Shown here in pieces: positions 1 through 8,054 of a stretch of 41,425 nt of DNA. The stretch spans positions 1-41,425 of the forward strand of contig PXRE01000013.1 in the NCBI GenBank assembly GCA_003021085.1, given 5' to 3'. This DNA is from Halobacteriales archaeon QS_1_68_20. Its GTDB lineage: Archaea > Halobacteriota > Halobacteria > Halobacteriales > PXRE01. The position numbers and the translations under genes were made by a program. Within the stretch, counting starts at the first letter, position 1; each line of letters opens with the position of its first letter. The notes below the pieces were generated by a model. The model saw nothing but the letters and a program-made list of their open reading frames with translations, had not been told where the DNA came from and searched no databases.

Positions 1-1
1 C

Positions 2-778
2 CCGACCGAGGAGTCGAAGGTGTTCACCACGGCCGCCGACAACCAGCAGTCCGTCCAGATCCGCGTCTTCCAGGGCGAGCGCGAGATCGCCGAGGAGAAC
101 GAACTGCTCGGCGAGTTCATGCTGAGCGGCATCCCGCCGGCGCCGGCGGGCACCCCGCAGATCGAGGTCACCTTCGCCATCGACGAGAACGGCATCGTCA
201 ACGTCTCCGCCGAGGACAAGGGCTCCGGTAACCAGGAGGAGATCACCATCGAGGGCGGTGCCGGTCTCAGCGACGAGGAGATCGAGCAGATGCAGGAGGA
301 AGCCGAGGAGCACGCCGAGGAGGACCAGCGCCGCCGCGAGCGCATCGAGGCCCGCAACGAGGCCGAGTCCGCCATCCAGCGCGCCGAGACGCTGCTGGAG
401 GAGAACGAGGAGGCCGTCGACGACGACCTCCGGGAGTCCATCGAGGAGAAGATCGAGGACGTCGAGGCGACGCTGGAGGACGACGGCGCCACCAAGGAGG
501 ACTACGAAGAGGCCGCCGAGGCGCTGAGCGAGGAACTGCAGGAGATCGGCAAGCAGATGTACCAGCAGCAGGCCGCCGAGGGCGCGGCCGGTGCCGCCGG
601 CGCAGGCCCTGGCGGTGCGGCCGGTGCCGGTCCGGGCGGCGCGGCCGGTGCTGGTCCCGGTGGTGCGGCCGGCCCGGGCGGTGCGGCCGGCCCCGGTGCA
701 GCGGGCGCCGAACCCGGCGACGACGAGTACGTCGACGCCGACTTCGAGGACGTTGACGACGAGGACGAAGAAGACTGA
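2..778 (+). CDS. dnaK: Molecular chaperone DnaK (Hsp70), C-terminal part, cut by window edge
   Basis: This is the 3' part of an Hsp70 gene; the reading frame is open from base 2, so the ATPase domain lies outside the window. The visible part starts in the substrate-binding beta domain, with the conserved stretch [19 protein letters not shown] and then INVSAEDK-like residues ([13 protein letters not shown]). The long charged helical lid follows, up to about position 570. After that comes a low-complexity Gly/Ala/Pro linker and a strongly acidic tail ending DVDDEDEED, the usual form of haloarchaeal DnaK. The protein binds exposed hydrophobic segments of unfolded polypeptides under ATP control, with DnaJ and GrpE as partners. 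dnaJ lies only 2 kb downstream on the same strand, which supports the call. A GTG at 20 is internal and is not the start. Confidence 0.97.
   Translation, partial: PTEESKVFTTAADNQQSVQIRVFQGEREIAEENELLGEFMLSGIPPAPAGTPQIEVTFAIDENGIVNVSAEDKGSGNQEEITIEGGAGLSDEEIEQMQEEAEEHAEEDQRRRERIEARNEAESAIQRAETLLEENEEAVDDDLRESIEEKIEDVEATLEDDGATKEDYEEAAEALSEELQEIGKQMYQQQAAEGAAGAAGAGPGGAAGAGPGGAAGAGPGGAAGPGGAAGPGAAGAEPGDDEYVDADFEDVDDEDEED
581..720 (+). repeat. In-gene Gly/Ala/Pro repeat of the DnaK linker
   Basis: The linker before the acidic tail is built from a degenerate 24-bp unit encoding AAGAGPGG about three times, followed by shorter 18-bp AAGPGG units. The DNA units differ at third positions, so the array is old or under selection at the protein level. 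Arrays like this change length between strains by replication slippage. Confidence 0.85.
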
Positions 779-815
779 GTCGTTTTCGTCAGCCCGCCGG
801 ACGTCGTCTGGCGGC

Positions 816-952
816 GTCGACGACGAGGACGAATAGTCCGAGGACGAGTCGTCTGCTCGGGAGCGCTCGCTCTGCCGGTGTCGACGACGAGGACGAATAG
901 TCCGAGGACGAGTCGTCTGCTCGGGAGCGCTCGTTCTCCCGGCGTCGACGGG
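816..952. repeat. 64-bp tandem repeat downstream of dnaK
   Basis: Two consecutive 64-bp units begin at 816 and 880, and a third starts at 944 but breaks off after about 9 bases. Units 1 and 2 differ at only a few positions near their ends. Each unit opens with a sequence that would encode VDDEDE followed by a stop. That closely matches the last codons of dnaK (VDDEDEED plus stop), so the array looks like copies of the gene's own 3' end. No gene is apparent in 779-1029. Confidence 0.85.
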
Positions 953-1029
953 ACCGACGAGTAGGCGCAGGTCACCCGTCGATACGTTTCTCCGGTTTTC
1001 GTGCCGTCAGGCAGTCGACCGCGACGAGG

Positions 1030-2233
1030 TTACGGGGCCTCTACGGTGACCGCGCTCCCGTCGGCGGTCACCGAGACGCCCTCGACGAAGCCGCTGGGAC
1101 CGAACGCGACGACGACGGTCCGGTCGTCCGGTTCGTACACCTTGAACGTCGCCTCGTCCGTGGTCCAGACGTCACCGTCGCTGGTACCACGGGCGTCGAG
1201 GTCCTCGCGGAAGGTCTCCGCGAACTCCGTGGCGTTGGCCGCGTCGTCCCAGCGCAACGTCCAGACGTCCCCCGGCGAATCGCGACAGTCGAACCTGGTC
1301 ACGGTGTCGTTGCCCCACCCGGCGGCCGCACTGGCGGCGGTCTTGTCGTCGACGCCGAGCTGGCGGGTGTGTCTGACGAACAGCTCTCCCCGGGTGTCGT
1401 TGCTGGTCGGGACCCACTCGTCCGTCTCGACCGTGACGTTCAGGGGCACCGGCGGCTCCGATCCGGGCGGCAGGCGGTGGATCAACTCCTCGGTCGTCCG
1501 GGCGGGTCATCGTAGATCGAGTCGAGGTCCCGGGGCGTGTCGGTGCGGTCGGCGATGTACCGCTGACCGAAGTAGTACCACGCGTAGGGGGGATGCGTCG
1601 CGACGGTGACGCCTCCACGTAGCGGCGTTCCATCCGTTCCGCTGGAGACCGACCGCGACGGTCGGTGTACTCTCGCCAGTAGTTCTCCTGGACGTAGTCG
1701 GCCGATCCCTCACCGACGGCGATGTCCAGCGTTTGCTCCTGGTACGTACGGTTCTCGTGATCACCGTACAGCGTGACGTTCTGTTGATTGTACACGATGT
1801 GGTGGAACTCGTGGACGAGCACCGTCTCTCGGTGGGTCGAGTCGAGCGAGGAGTTGAGTATCACGTACCTGTATCTGCCGTCCGCGACCGCGGCGGGGGC
1901 GAACGAGACGTCTTCGAATCCGAGCGCGCGGCCGAACTGTGAGCGGGAGGAGCCGGCCGAGAACATCTCGTCGGGGTCCTCGATTCTGATCTTCACGGGC
2001 GGCGGGTCCGACTGGTTGCTCGACGTATCGCCCGGCGTCGCGGTACAGGTCTCTGACGGCGTGCCGGTACGAGTCGGCGTGGCCGTCTTGGTTGGCGTGG
2101 TAGCTTCACCCGGTGACGACGTCGGGGCCGCCGTCTCGTCCGGTTCCGCTGGGGAAGAGTCCGTTTCACCCAGGCCCCCGCAACCGGCGAGGACGACGAG
2201 GAGGGCGATCAGTACTGCGTATCGGGGACGCAG
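1030..2233 (-). pseudogene. Surface lipoprotein with HExxH-type motif, frameshifted and without a clear start
   Basis: Read leftward from about 2233, the frame encodes a hydrophobic stretch ending in a lipobox (LLVVLAGC), a Thr/Pro/Ser-rich linker, and then a domain with the motif HEFHH near 1830, the form of a gluzincin zinc site. The predicted product would be exported and lipid-anchored. The layout resembles the Hvo_1808-type haloarchaeal surface proteins, but that assignment is tentative. Two single-base losses break the frame. One is in a run of six C (1587-1592 on the plus strand), where a seventh would restore IPPYAWYYFGQRYIAD. The other is near 1505, where one more base joins SIYDDPPG to TTEELIHRL. 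The last 150 residues (1030-1485) are intact. No ATG, GTG or TTG precedes the signal peptide in frame; only a CTG at 2233 does. Confidence 0.7.
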
Positions 2234-2363
2234 GACCGGGCGATAGGGAGAACTTCAATTAAAGGTAACGACGGATCGATGAATCCGGACCGGTCCGTCC
2301 GCACACGGGGCTGGCCGTCTCGCTCGATCACCGTATCGCGAGTCAGTGATGCCGTCGACGACG

Positions 2364-2708
2364 TTACTCCGCCGCCGAACGCAGTTCGACCGTGTGTCCG
2401 GCCGGGTCCGACGTCGTGACGTACCGGAACCCGGCGGGGTTCTCCTGGGGCGGTGCCGCGAACTCCACGCCTTCGTCGCGGAGTCGTTCGTACGTGGCGT
2501 CGAGGTCCTCGACCTTGAACTCCAGTTGGACCCGTTCCGGGTTGTCGAGGGGGTCGCCCTCGTGGATGGCGACGCCGACCCCCGCGTCGTCACGTACCCG
2601 GACGAAGGCCGGAGTCTCTACGTCCGGTTCGAGGCCGAGTACGTCCTGATACCACGTGGCGACGCCGTCGACGTCGTTCACGTACAGGATCAGGTAGTCG
2701 AGTTCCAT
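2364..2708 (-). CDS. VOC (glyoxalase/bleomycin-resistance fold) family protein
   Basis: A 114-residue single-domain protein of the vicinal oxygen chelate superfamily. It starts MELDYLILYVNDVDG and ends with the typical second beta-alpha-beta module (YVTTSDPAGHTVELRSAAE), where the Glu near the C-terminus is a usual metal ligand. Family members bind a divalent metal and act as lyases, dioxygenases or binding proteins; the substrate here cannot be told. An upstream in-frame start at 2759 exists, but it would add 17 residues unlike the family, so the ATG at 2708 is preferred. It is divergent from dnaJ with about 125 bp between them. Confidence 0.85.
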   Translation of the reverse strand: MELDYLILYVNDVDGVATWYQDVLGLEPDVETPAFVRVRDDAGVGVAIHEGDPLDNPERVQLEFKVEDLDATYERLRDEGVEFAAPPQENPAGFRYVTTSDPAGHTVELRSAAE

Positions 2709-2832
2709 GCGGTGCGCTCGGCGGCACTGGTCAAAAAAGTAAGGTTCGTCTGCCAGCACCGTCTCACCGGTCCTCGCGGCCGGCCGGACCCGTTCGTTTG
2801 AAGTGTACCAACGGCTTACCCCGCGTTAACGA

Positions 2833-3993
2833 ATGAGCGAGGACTTCTATTCGGTGCTCGGGGTGAGCCGAGACGCGGACACCGAGGAGATCAAACAGGC
2901 GTACCGCAAGAAAGCGGCCGAGTACCACCCCGACGTGAGCGACGACCCGGACGCGGAGGAGAAGTTCAAGCAGATCAAGAAAGCCAAGGAGGTGCTGACC
3001 GACGACGAGAAGCGCCGGATGTACGACCAGATGGGCCACGACCGGTTCGTGGAGGCCGAGAAGCACGGCGCCACGGACGCGGGGGCCGGCGGCGTCGGGG
3101 GCGCGGGCGCCCGCGGGGACCCCTTCGGCGGCGCGGGCGGTGGCATCGGCGACATCTTCGAGCAGTTCTTCGGCGGTGGCGGCGGCCGCAGGAGTGGACC
3201 CCGCCAGGGTGCCGACCTCCGGACCGAACTGACCATCGACTTAGAGGACGCCTATCACGGCGTCGAGAAGCAGGTGACGGTGCGCCGCCCGGAGACCTGC
3301 CCCTCATGCGACGGCGAGGGCCATCCACCGAGCGCCTCCGCCCGCACCTGCCCGGAGTGTGGCGGCCGCGGGCAGGTCACCCAGGTCCAGCGGACGCCGC
3401 TGGGCCGCGTCCAGCAGCGGACTACCTGTCGGCGCTGCGAGGGTGAAGGGACGCTGTACTCCGAATCCTGTAGCGAGTGCGGGGGCGAGGGCCGCGTTCG
3501 CCGGGAGGCGACCCTGCAGGTCGAGGTGCCGGCCGGCATCGAGGACGGCCAGACGCTCCGCATGGAGCGGGAGGGCGCCGCTGGCGAGGCGGGCGCCCCC
3601 CGCGGCGACCTGCTCATCGAGGTGACCGTCGAGGACCACCCGGACTTCGAGCGCGACGGCGCCGACCTCTACCGCCAGCAGGCTATCTCGTTCCCCCAGG
3701 CCGTGTTCGGCGACACCGTGACCGTCGAGACGGTCGACGGCACCGTCGAGATGGAGGTGCCCGCGGGCACCCAGAGCGGCGAGCGGTTCCGCCTGCAGGG
3801 CAAGGGGATGCCCCACCTCCGCCGCCGGGGGTACGGCAACCTCTACGTCGTCGCCCAGGTAGTCACGCCGGAACCCGACGAACTCGACGACTCCGAGCGC
3901 GAGGCGCTGGAGACGTTCGCCGATGCCGGCGGCCAAGAGGTCGACACCGACGTCGGCGGCGGCTTCTTCGACCGCATCCGGGAGTCGCTGTAA
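2833..3993 (+). CDS. dnaJ: Molecular chaperone DnaJ (Hsp40)
   Basis: A complete 386-residue type I J-protein. The J domain has its HPD motif at residues 32-34. It is followed by a Gly-rich linker, a zinc-binding region with four CxxCxGxG-type repeats (CPSCDGEG, CPECGGRG, CRRCEGEG, CSECGGEG) and the C-terminal substrate-binding domains. It stimulates DnaK ATP hydrolysis and delivers unfolded clients to it. The dnaK end lies 2 kb upstream on the same strand, although other genes separate them. The length is normal for the family. It ends 12 bp before the convergent S9 peptidase gene. Confidence 0.97.
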   Translation: MSEDFYSVLGVSRDADTEEIKQAYRKKAAEYHPDVSDDPDAEEKFKQIKKAKEVLTDDEKRRMYDQMGHDRFVEAEKHGATDAGAGGVGGAGARGDPFGGAGGGIGDIFEQFFGGGGGRRSGPRQGADLRTELTIDLEDAYHGVEKQVTVRRPETCPSCDGEGHPPSASARTCPECGGRGQVTQVQRTPLGRVQQRTTCRRCEGEGTLYSESCSECGGEGRVRREATLQVEVPAGIEDGQTLRMEREGAAGEAGAPRGDLLIEVTVEDHPDFERDGADLYRQQAISFPQAVFGDTVTVETVDGTVEMEVPAGTQSGERFRLQGKGMPHLRRRGYGNLYVVAQVVTPEPDELDDSEREALETFADAGGQEVDTDVGGGFFDRIRESL

Positions 3994-4005
3994 CCGCCGG
4001 GGGCG

Positions 4006-5709
4006 TCAACGGTCCGCGAGCGCCGACTCGAAGAAGGAGACGACTCGCGTCACGTACTCGATCCGGTTGTCCGTCCGCCTGACGCCGTGGCCCTCGTCCT
4101 CGAAGCGGACGTACTCGCAAGGAATCCCACGTTCGTCGAGTGAAGCGAGGAGTTGCTCGGCCTGGCTCTCGGGAACGCGCGGGTCGTTGGCACCCTGGAC
4201 GACCAGCAGGGGGCAGTCGACGTCGTCGACGTAGGTGATCGGTGACCGCTCTGCGTACAGGTCCGGACGTTCCTCGGGGGTTCCGCCGACTTTCCGCACG
4301 AAGAAGTCTCCGACGTAGCCGTGGGCGTTCTCCAGCGCCGTCCGCCAGTCGACGATGCCGCAGGCGCTGGCGCCCGCGTCGAACGCGTCGGTCGCTCCGA
4401 CGCCCATCAGCGACAGGTACCCGCCGTAGGACCCGCCGACGACGCCGACTTCCGCGCGTCCTCGATCACGGAGGTAGTCCGCGGCCGCGACGACGTCTTC
4501 CAGGTCCCCGCCGCCCACGTCGCCGTCGCTGGCTTTCCGGAACGCCCGGCCGTAGCCAGTGCTCCCGCGGTAGTCCGGTGCGATCACCTCGAACCCCGCA
4601 CGGACCAGCGACTGGACGACCGGGTCGAGGTCGGCGAAGTGCTGGGCCGCCGGCCCGCCGTGGACTTTCACGACGCCGCCGATCGGGTCCCCGTCGGGCG
4701 TGTACAGTCGGGCGGCGACGTCGCGGCCGTCCGCGGACTCGTAGGTGACCTCCTCCGGGGCGACCGTGAGGACGTCGACCGACCCCTCCCGGACGAGTGG
4801 GTCGCCGTCGCGATAGAGGTCCCCGACCGTGCCGGTGTCACGGTGGACGTAGTGGACCGTCCCGTCGTGGATCTGCGCCGCGTCGTTTCGGCCGCTCCGC
4901 TCGACCGTCGTGACCTCGCCGTCCGAGAGCCGACAGAGCGCCCGGTGGCCCCCGCGACTCCGGGTGAACAGGACGTCTTCCTCGGCCCACCTGGCGTCGT
5001 ACTTGTCGCGCTCGTCGGCGTCCCGTATCTCGTAGTCCCCGTTCCCGTCGCCGACGGCGAGTTCGCGGTAGCCGGTCTCGTGGTTGGTCGTGAAGACGAT
5101 TCCCTCGGCCGACCAGGCGCCCCCTTCGGCGAGCGACTGCTCGGAGTCGGGTTCGTCGACCAGGACCTCGTCGGTTCCCGCAGTCAGGTCGACCACGCGG
5201 AGCGCCGATCCCTCGAAGAGTCCGGCCTCGTAGACGAGTCGCTGGCCGTCGGGGGCCCAGGCGTGCGAGACGACCGACTCGTGGGTCACCGAGCGCTTCG
5301 TGACGGTTTCCTCGCCGATCCGGAGGGTGTAGAGGTCCAGCGACCGGTCGCGGTTCGAGACGAACGCGAGGAGGTCGTCGTCGCGCGGCGACGGTCGCGG
5401 TTGCGTGTTGCGGAACTCGTCGTCCAGCAACGAACTGACCGCCCCCGTGTCGGGGTCGGCCTCGACGAGGTCGTACTGTTCGCGGCCGCCGCCGTCACGG
5501 AGCGCGAGAACCGTCCCCCTGCCGGCGTGCCACTGCGGGAACGTGAGGTCCCCGTCGGTGGCCGTGAGTCGACCGTCGGTCGTACACAGTTCGTAACTCC
5601 CGTCCCGGTAGGCCGCGTAGACGACGGTTCCGCCCGGGAGTACCGCGTACTCCTTGATCCCGTACGCCGTCGCCAGGCGTTCGACGTATCGTTCCGTCCG
5701 TGCTGACAT
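4006..5709 (-). CDS. S9 family peptidase (prolyl oligopeptidase / acylaminoacyl-peptidase type)
   Basis: A 567-residue serine hydrolase. The N-terminal half (about residues 20-310) looks like a seven-bladed TolB/WD40-type propeller, with repeated phrases such as DDDLLAFVSNRDRSLDLYTL. The C-terminal half is an alpha/beta hydrolase with the nucleophile Ser427 in GGSYGG, Asp509 in GANDPRVP and His541 in DEGHG. It should cleave short peptides or N-acylated amino acids in the cytoplasm; there is no signal peptide. The length is slightly short for the family but all key residues are present. Upstream on the minus strand are TATA-like boxes (5751-5760 and about 5736-5742) and a striking palindromic pair at 5760-5792, so it may be regulated. 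Confidence 0.92.
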   Translation of the reverse strand: MSARTERYVERLATAYGIKEYAVLPGGTVVYAAYRDGSYELCTTDGRLTATDGDLTFPQWHAGRGTVLALRDGGGREQYDLVEADPDTGAVSSLLDDEFRNTQPRPSPRDDDLLAFVSNRDRSLDLYTLRIGEETVTKRSVTHESVVSHAWAPDGQRLVYEAGLFEGSALRVVDLTAGTDEVLVDEPDSEQSLAEGGAWSAEGIVFTTNHETGYRELAVGDGNGDYEIRDADERDKYDARWAEEDVLFTRSRGGHRALCRLSDGEVTTVERSGRNDAAQIHDGTVHYVHRDTGTVGDLYRDGDPLVREGSVDVLTVAPEEVTYESADGRDVAARLYTPDGDPIGGVVKVHGGPAAQHFADLDPVVQSLVRAGFEVIAPDYRGSTGYGRAFRKASDGDVGGGDLEDVVAAADYLRDRGRAEVGVVGGSYGGYLSLMGVGATDAFDAGASACGIVDWRTALENAHGYVGDFFVRKVGGTPEERPDLYAERSPITYVDDVDCPLLVVQGANDPRVPESQAEQLLASLDERGIPCEYVRFEDEGHGVRRTDNRIEYVTRVVSFFESALADR

Positions 5710-5759
5710 CGTGTCCGATTCCAGGGCGGGGGCGTCATTAAGTGTATCCGGAATTATAA

Positions 5760-5792
5760 TTCTGTCCGACCGCGGACAGAACGAGCGTTCTG
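5760..5792. promoter_or_regulatory. Two overlapping palindromes next to the S9 peptidase promoter
   Basis: TTCTGTCCG at 5760-5768 pairs with CGGACAGAA at 5773-5781, a perfect 9-bp inverted repeat with a 4-bp spacer. A second perfect 7-bp repeat, CAGAACG/CGTTCTG with a 2-bp spacer, spans 5777-5792 and shares bases with the first. They abut the AT-rich ATTATAATTC box of the leftward promoter, a natural operator position. Which regulator binds is unknown. Confidence 0.6.
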
Positions 5793-5842
5793 AAATCTAT
5801 CTGTCATTTCTGCGGGGATCGCGGGCGGTTCCGAGAGAGGAT

Positions 5843-6172
5843 TCAGTCGCCGTCCACGGCGATGACGTCGAGCGACCCGTCAGTCGTCAGCGTCACGTCC
5901 TCGTCGTCGTCGGTGAAGGTCACGACCGCCCGGGGCGGGTCACGCTGGGGCAGACGGGAGCGGTCCACCTGCAAGGCGCTGAACCGCCAGATAGGCGTCT
6001 CCCGGACGTCGACGCCCCGCTCGTGGAAGAACGAGACGACGGCAGGGTGGTCGAACGGCGCCCACCCGAGGGCCGAGGCGATGGACATCTCACACCGCGA
6101 GCAGTCGTGGGTGACGACCGGCTCGACGAGGTCGACAACGCCGGACTCGCCGTCGCGTTCGACTGCCCGCAC
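5843..6172 (-). pseudogene. C-terminal fragment of an ArsR/winged-helix type regulator
   Basis: The 109-residue frame matches my recollection of the C-terminal module of a haloarchaeal ArsR-like protein family (DUF7351-like): a CSRC pair in THDCSRCEMSIASALGW, then FDHPAVVSFFHERGVDVRE and a beta-rich end. The N-terminal winged helix that should precede it is absent. The frame upstream is open only to a stop near 6227 and encodes nothing helix-turn-helix-like. No ATG is present; GTG at 6172 is the only start. It is best read as a truncated remnant, though a stand-alone small protein cannot be excluded. Confidence 0.55.
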
Positions 6173-6324
6173 CTCCGAATACAGCGTCGACGGGACCCGT
6201 CCCCTGGACTCCCAGTTACTCCGTTACGATATTTATTTCGTAATATAACTCGGTACTGGGGTTTATTTCTGTTCTGAATTCTCATTATCGGAACCGTTAA
6301 ACCACCCGGGGTTCTGGAGGAGAC

Positions 6325-7020
6325 GTGACGAGGTACTCCATGGTCGAGGGCTTCCCCGGACGGGGCCGTTACTCCCAGCCGACCGTCCTCCTGTCGGGGA
6401 GTCGGCGCACCCTGTTGCAGGAGGTGTCCATGCAGTTGTTCGGGGAGCGGGCGGTGGACGGCGACGGCGTCGTCATCGCGACGTCCCGGGGAGACCCGGC
6501 ACTCGTCGGGCGCCTGCTGGCCGAGAACGTCGAGGCGTTCGACCCCGGACGGATCGCGCTGGTCGACTGCTGCGACGGGACCTGCGGGTCGTCGCCACCC
6601 ACCGACTACCTGTGGGACGTCCGGTCCCCGCTCGCGTTCGACCGCTTCGAGGCCGGCGTGGAGTCGGCCCGCCGGACCTTCACCGACCGCGGCGTCGACC
6701 GCCTGCACTTCATGTTCGACACCCTGACGACCCAGTTCCGACTGGCGTCGGACCCCGAGGCGGTCCTCCAACACGCCGACGACCTGGCGATGAGCCTCGG
6801 CGCCGAGGACGGGCTGATGGTGTTCGCCGTCGACCCGGCGACGGTCACCGCCGAGGAACGCGAGCGCCTCCGGCACCTCTTCGACGTCAGCGTGGAGGTA
6901 CGCGGCGAGAGCGACGACGTCGAACTCCGGTGGACGGGCCTGGTCGGCGGGTCGGACGGCTGGGTCCCGCTCGCCGACGCCGGCATCCGCTACGAACCGC
7001 TCCAGGCCAGCCTCGGGTAG
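6325..7020 (+). CDS. DUF7504-like protein (RecA/KaiC-like fold, haloarchaeal)
   Basis: A 231-residue protein resembling the haloarchaeal DUF7504 family, thought to be distant RecA/KaiC relatives. The N-terminal TVLLSGSRRTLLQEV sits where a P-loop would be, but the Walker A Lys is missing, so ATP binding is doubtful. A Cys cluster (VDCCDGTCGSS, about residues 75-85) is notable, and the middle (RLHFMFDTLTTQFRLAS) fits the strand-helix pattern of a RecA core. The GTG at 6325 is chosen because GGAGG lies 4 bp upstream and a TTAAA box about 25 bp upstream; ATG at 6340 is an alternative. It is followed after 56 bp by the GHMP-type synthase gene on the same strand. Function unknown. Confidence 0.7.
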   Translation: MTRYSMVEGFPGRGRYSQPTVLLSGSRRTLLQEVSMQLFGERAVDGDGVVIATSRGDPALVGRLLAENVEAFDPGRIALVDCCDGTCGSSPPTDYLWDVRSPLAFDRFEAGVESARRTFTDRGVDRLHFMFDTLTTQFRLASDPEAVLQHADDLAMSLGAEDGLMVFAVDPATVTAEERERLRHLFDVSVEVRGESDDVELRWTGLVGGSDGWVPLADAGIRYEPLQASLG

Positions 7021-7076
7021 CGGCGCGGCTTGCGACCACCGAAACCGCCTTTCCCGGACGGACCGACTCTCCTGAC

Positions 7077-8048
7077 ATGAGCGCGCGGGTGACGGCCGGC
7101 GGCCGCCTGCACTTCGGGTTTCTCAACCTCTCGCTCGCGCGGGACCGCCTGTACGGCGGCGTGGGTATCGCGCTGGACGAACCCCGGGTCGTCGTCGAGG
7201 CGTCCCCGGCGCAGTCGGTCGAGGCGGCCCACCCGGACGCCAGGGAGTACGCCCGCACGGCGGTCGATCTGCTCGACGTCCCCGGCGCGACCGTGGAGGT
7301 GGTCGAATCCCTGCCGCGCCACGAGGGACTCGGCAGCGGAACCCAACTCGCGCTGGCGGTCCTCGAAGCCGTCGCCGCCGCCCACGGCGAGTCGGCCGAC
7401 CCACGGGAGCGCGCCCCGGCGCTGGGTCGCGGCGGCCGTAGCGGCGTCGGCGTGGCGGCCTTCGAGCGCGGTGGGTTCCTCGTCGACGCCGGCCACCCCA
7501 CCGAGCGGTTCACGACCACCCGGCCGGCCGACGGCGAGTGGGCCGTCCCCCCGGTGATGGTCCGTCGGCCGGTTCCCGGGACGTGGCGGTTCGTGCTCGC
7601 CCGGCCGGACGCGCCGGCGGGCCGTCACGACGACGACGAGGAGGCGAGCATGCGGAGCGTCGTCGAGCGCGCCGACCCGTCGGTCGCCGAAGAACTGGCC
7701 GACGTGCTGGCCGGCGGGGTCCTCCCGGCGGTCGCCACGGGCGACGCGCGGGCGTTCGGTTCCGCGGTGGCGCGGGTCAACCGCCTCAACGGCACCTGGT
7801 ACGCCGACGAGCAGGGCGGCGTCTACCGGCCGCCGGTCGGTGCCGTCGTGGACGAACTCTCCGACGACCCGGCGGTGTACGGCGCGGGCCAGTCGTCGTG
7901 GGGGCCGACCGTCTTCGGCGTCACCGACCGCGACCACGCCGGGGCCGCCCGCACTGCCGCCGAGGAGGCGCTGGCCGGCGCTGGCGTCGACGGTGAGGTC
8001 CGGGTCGTGGCCGCGAGCAACGAGGGCGCGGCCGTCGAACGGCAGTGA
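7077..8048 (+). CDS. Beta-ribofuranosylaminobenzene 5'-phosphate synthase homologue (GHMP family)
   Basis: A 323-residue member of the GHMP kinase superfamily. It opens RVTAGGRLHFGFLNLS and has the ATP-loop-like motif LPRHEGLGSGTQLALAV at about residues 76-92. The C-terminal part with GQSSWGPTVFGV is a family hallmark. In methanogens this enzyme joins 4-hydroxybenzoate or pABA to PRPP, releasing CO2 and PPi, in the first committed step of methanopterin synthesis. Haloarchaea do not make methanogenic cofactors, so the product here probably serves a pterin/folate-type C1 carrier or another PRPP-dependent reaction; that is inference. The ATG at 7077 directly precedes the conserved start. It ends 6 bp before the convergent LEA14 gene. 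Confidence 0.82.
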   Translation: MSARVTAGGRLHFGFLNLSLARDRLYGGVGIALDEPRVVVEASPAQSVEAAHPDAREYARTAVDLLDVPGATVEVVESLPRHEGLGSGTQLALAVLEAVAAAHGESADPRERAPALGRGGRSGVGVAAFERGGFLVDAGHPTERFTTTRPADGEWAVPPVMVRRPVPGTWRFVLARPDAPAGRHDDDEEASMRSVVERADPSVAEELADVLAGGVLPAVATGDARAFGSAVARVNRLNGTWYADEQGGVYRPPVGAVVDELSDDPAVYGAGQSSWGPTVFGVTDRDHAGAARTAAEEALAGAGVDGEVRVVAASNEGAAVERQ

Positions 8049-8054
8049 GACAGT

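Noticed and set aside
4321..5706. 461-codon frame opposite the S9 peptidase
   Set aside because: Antisense shadow: composition mirrors the peptidase gene and no domain is recognisable.
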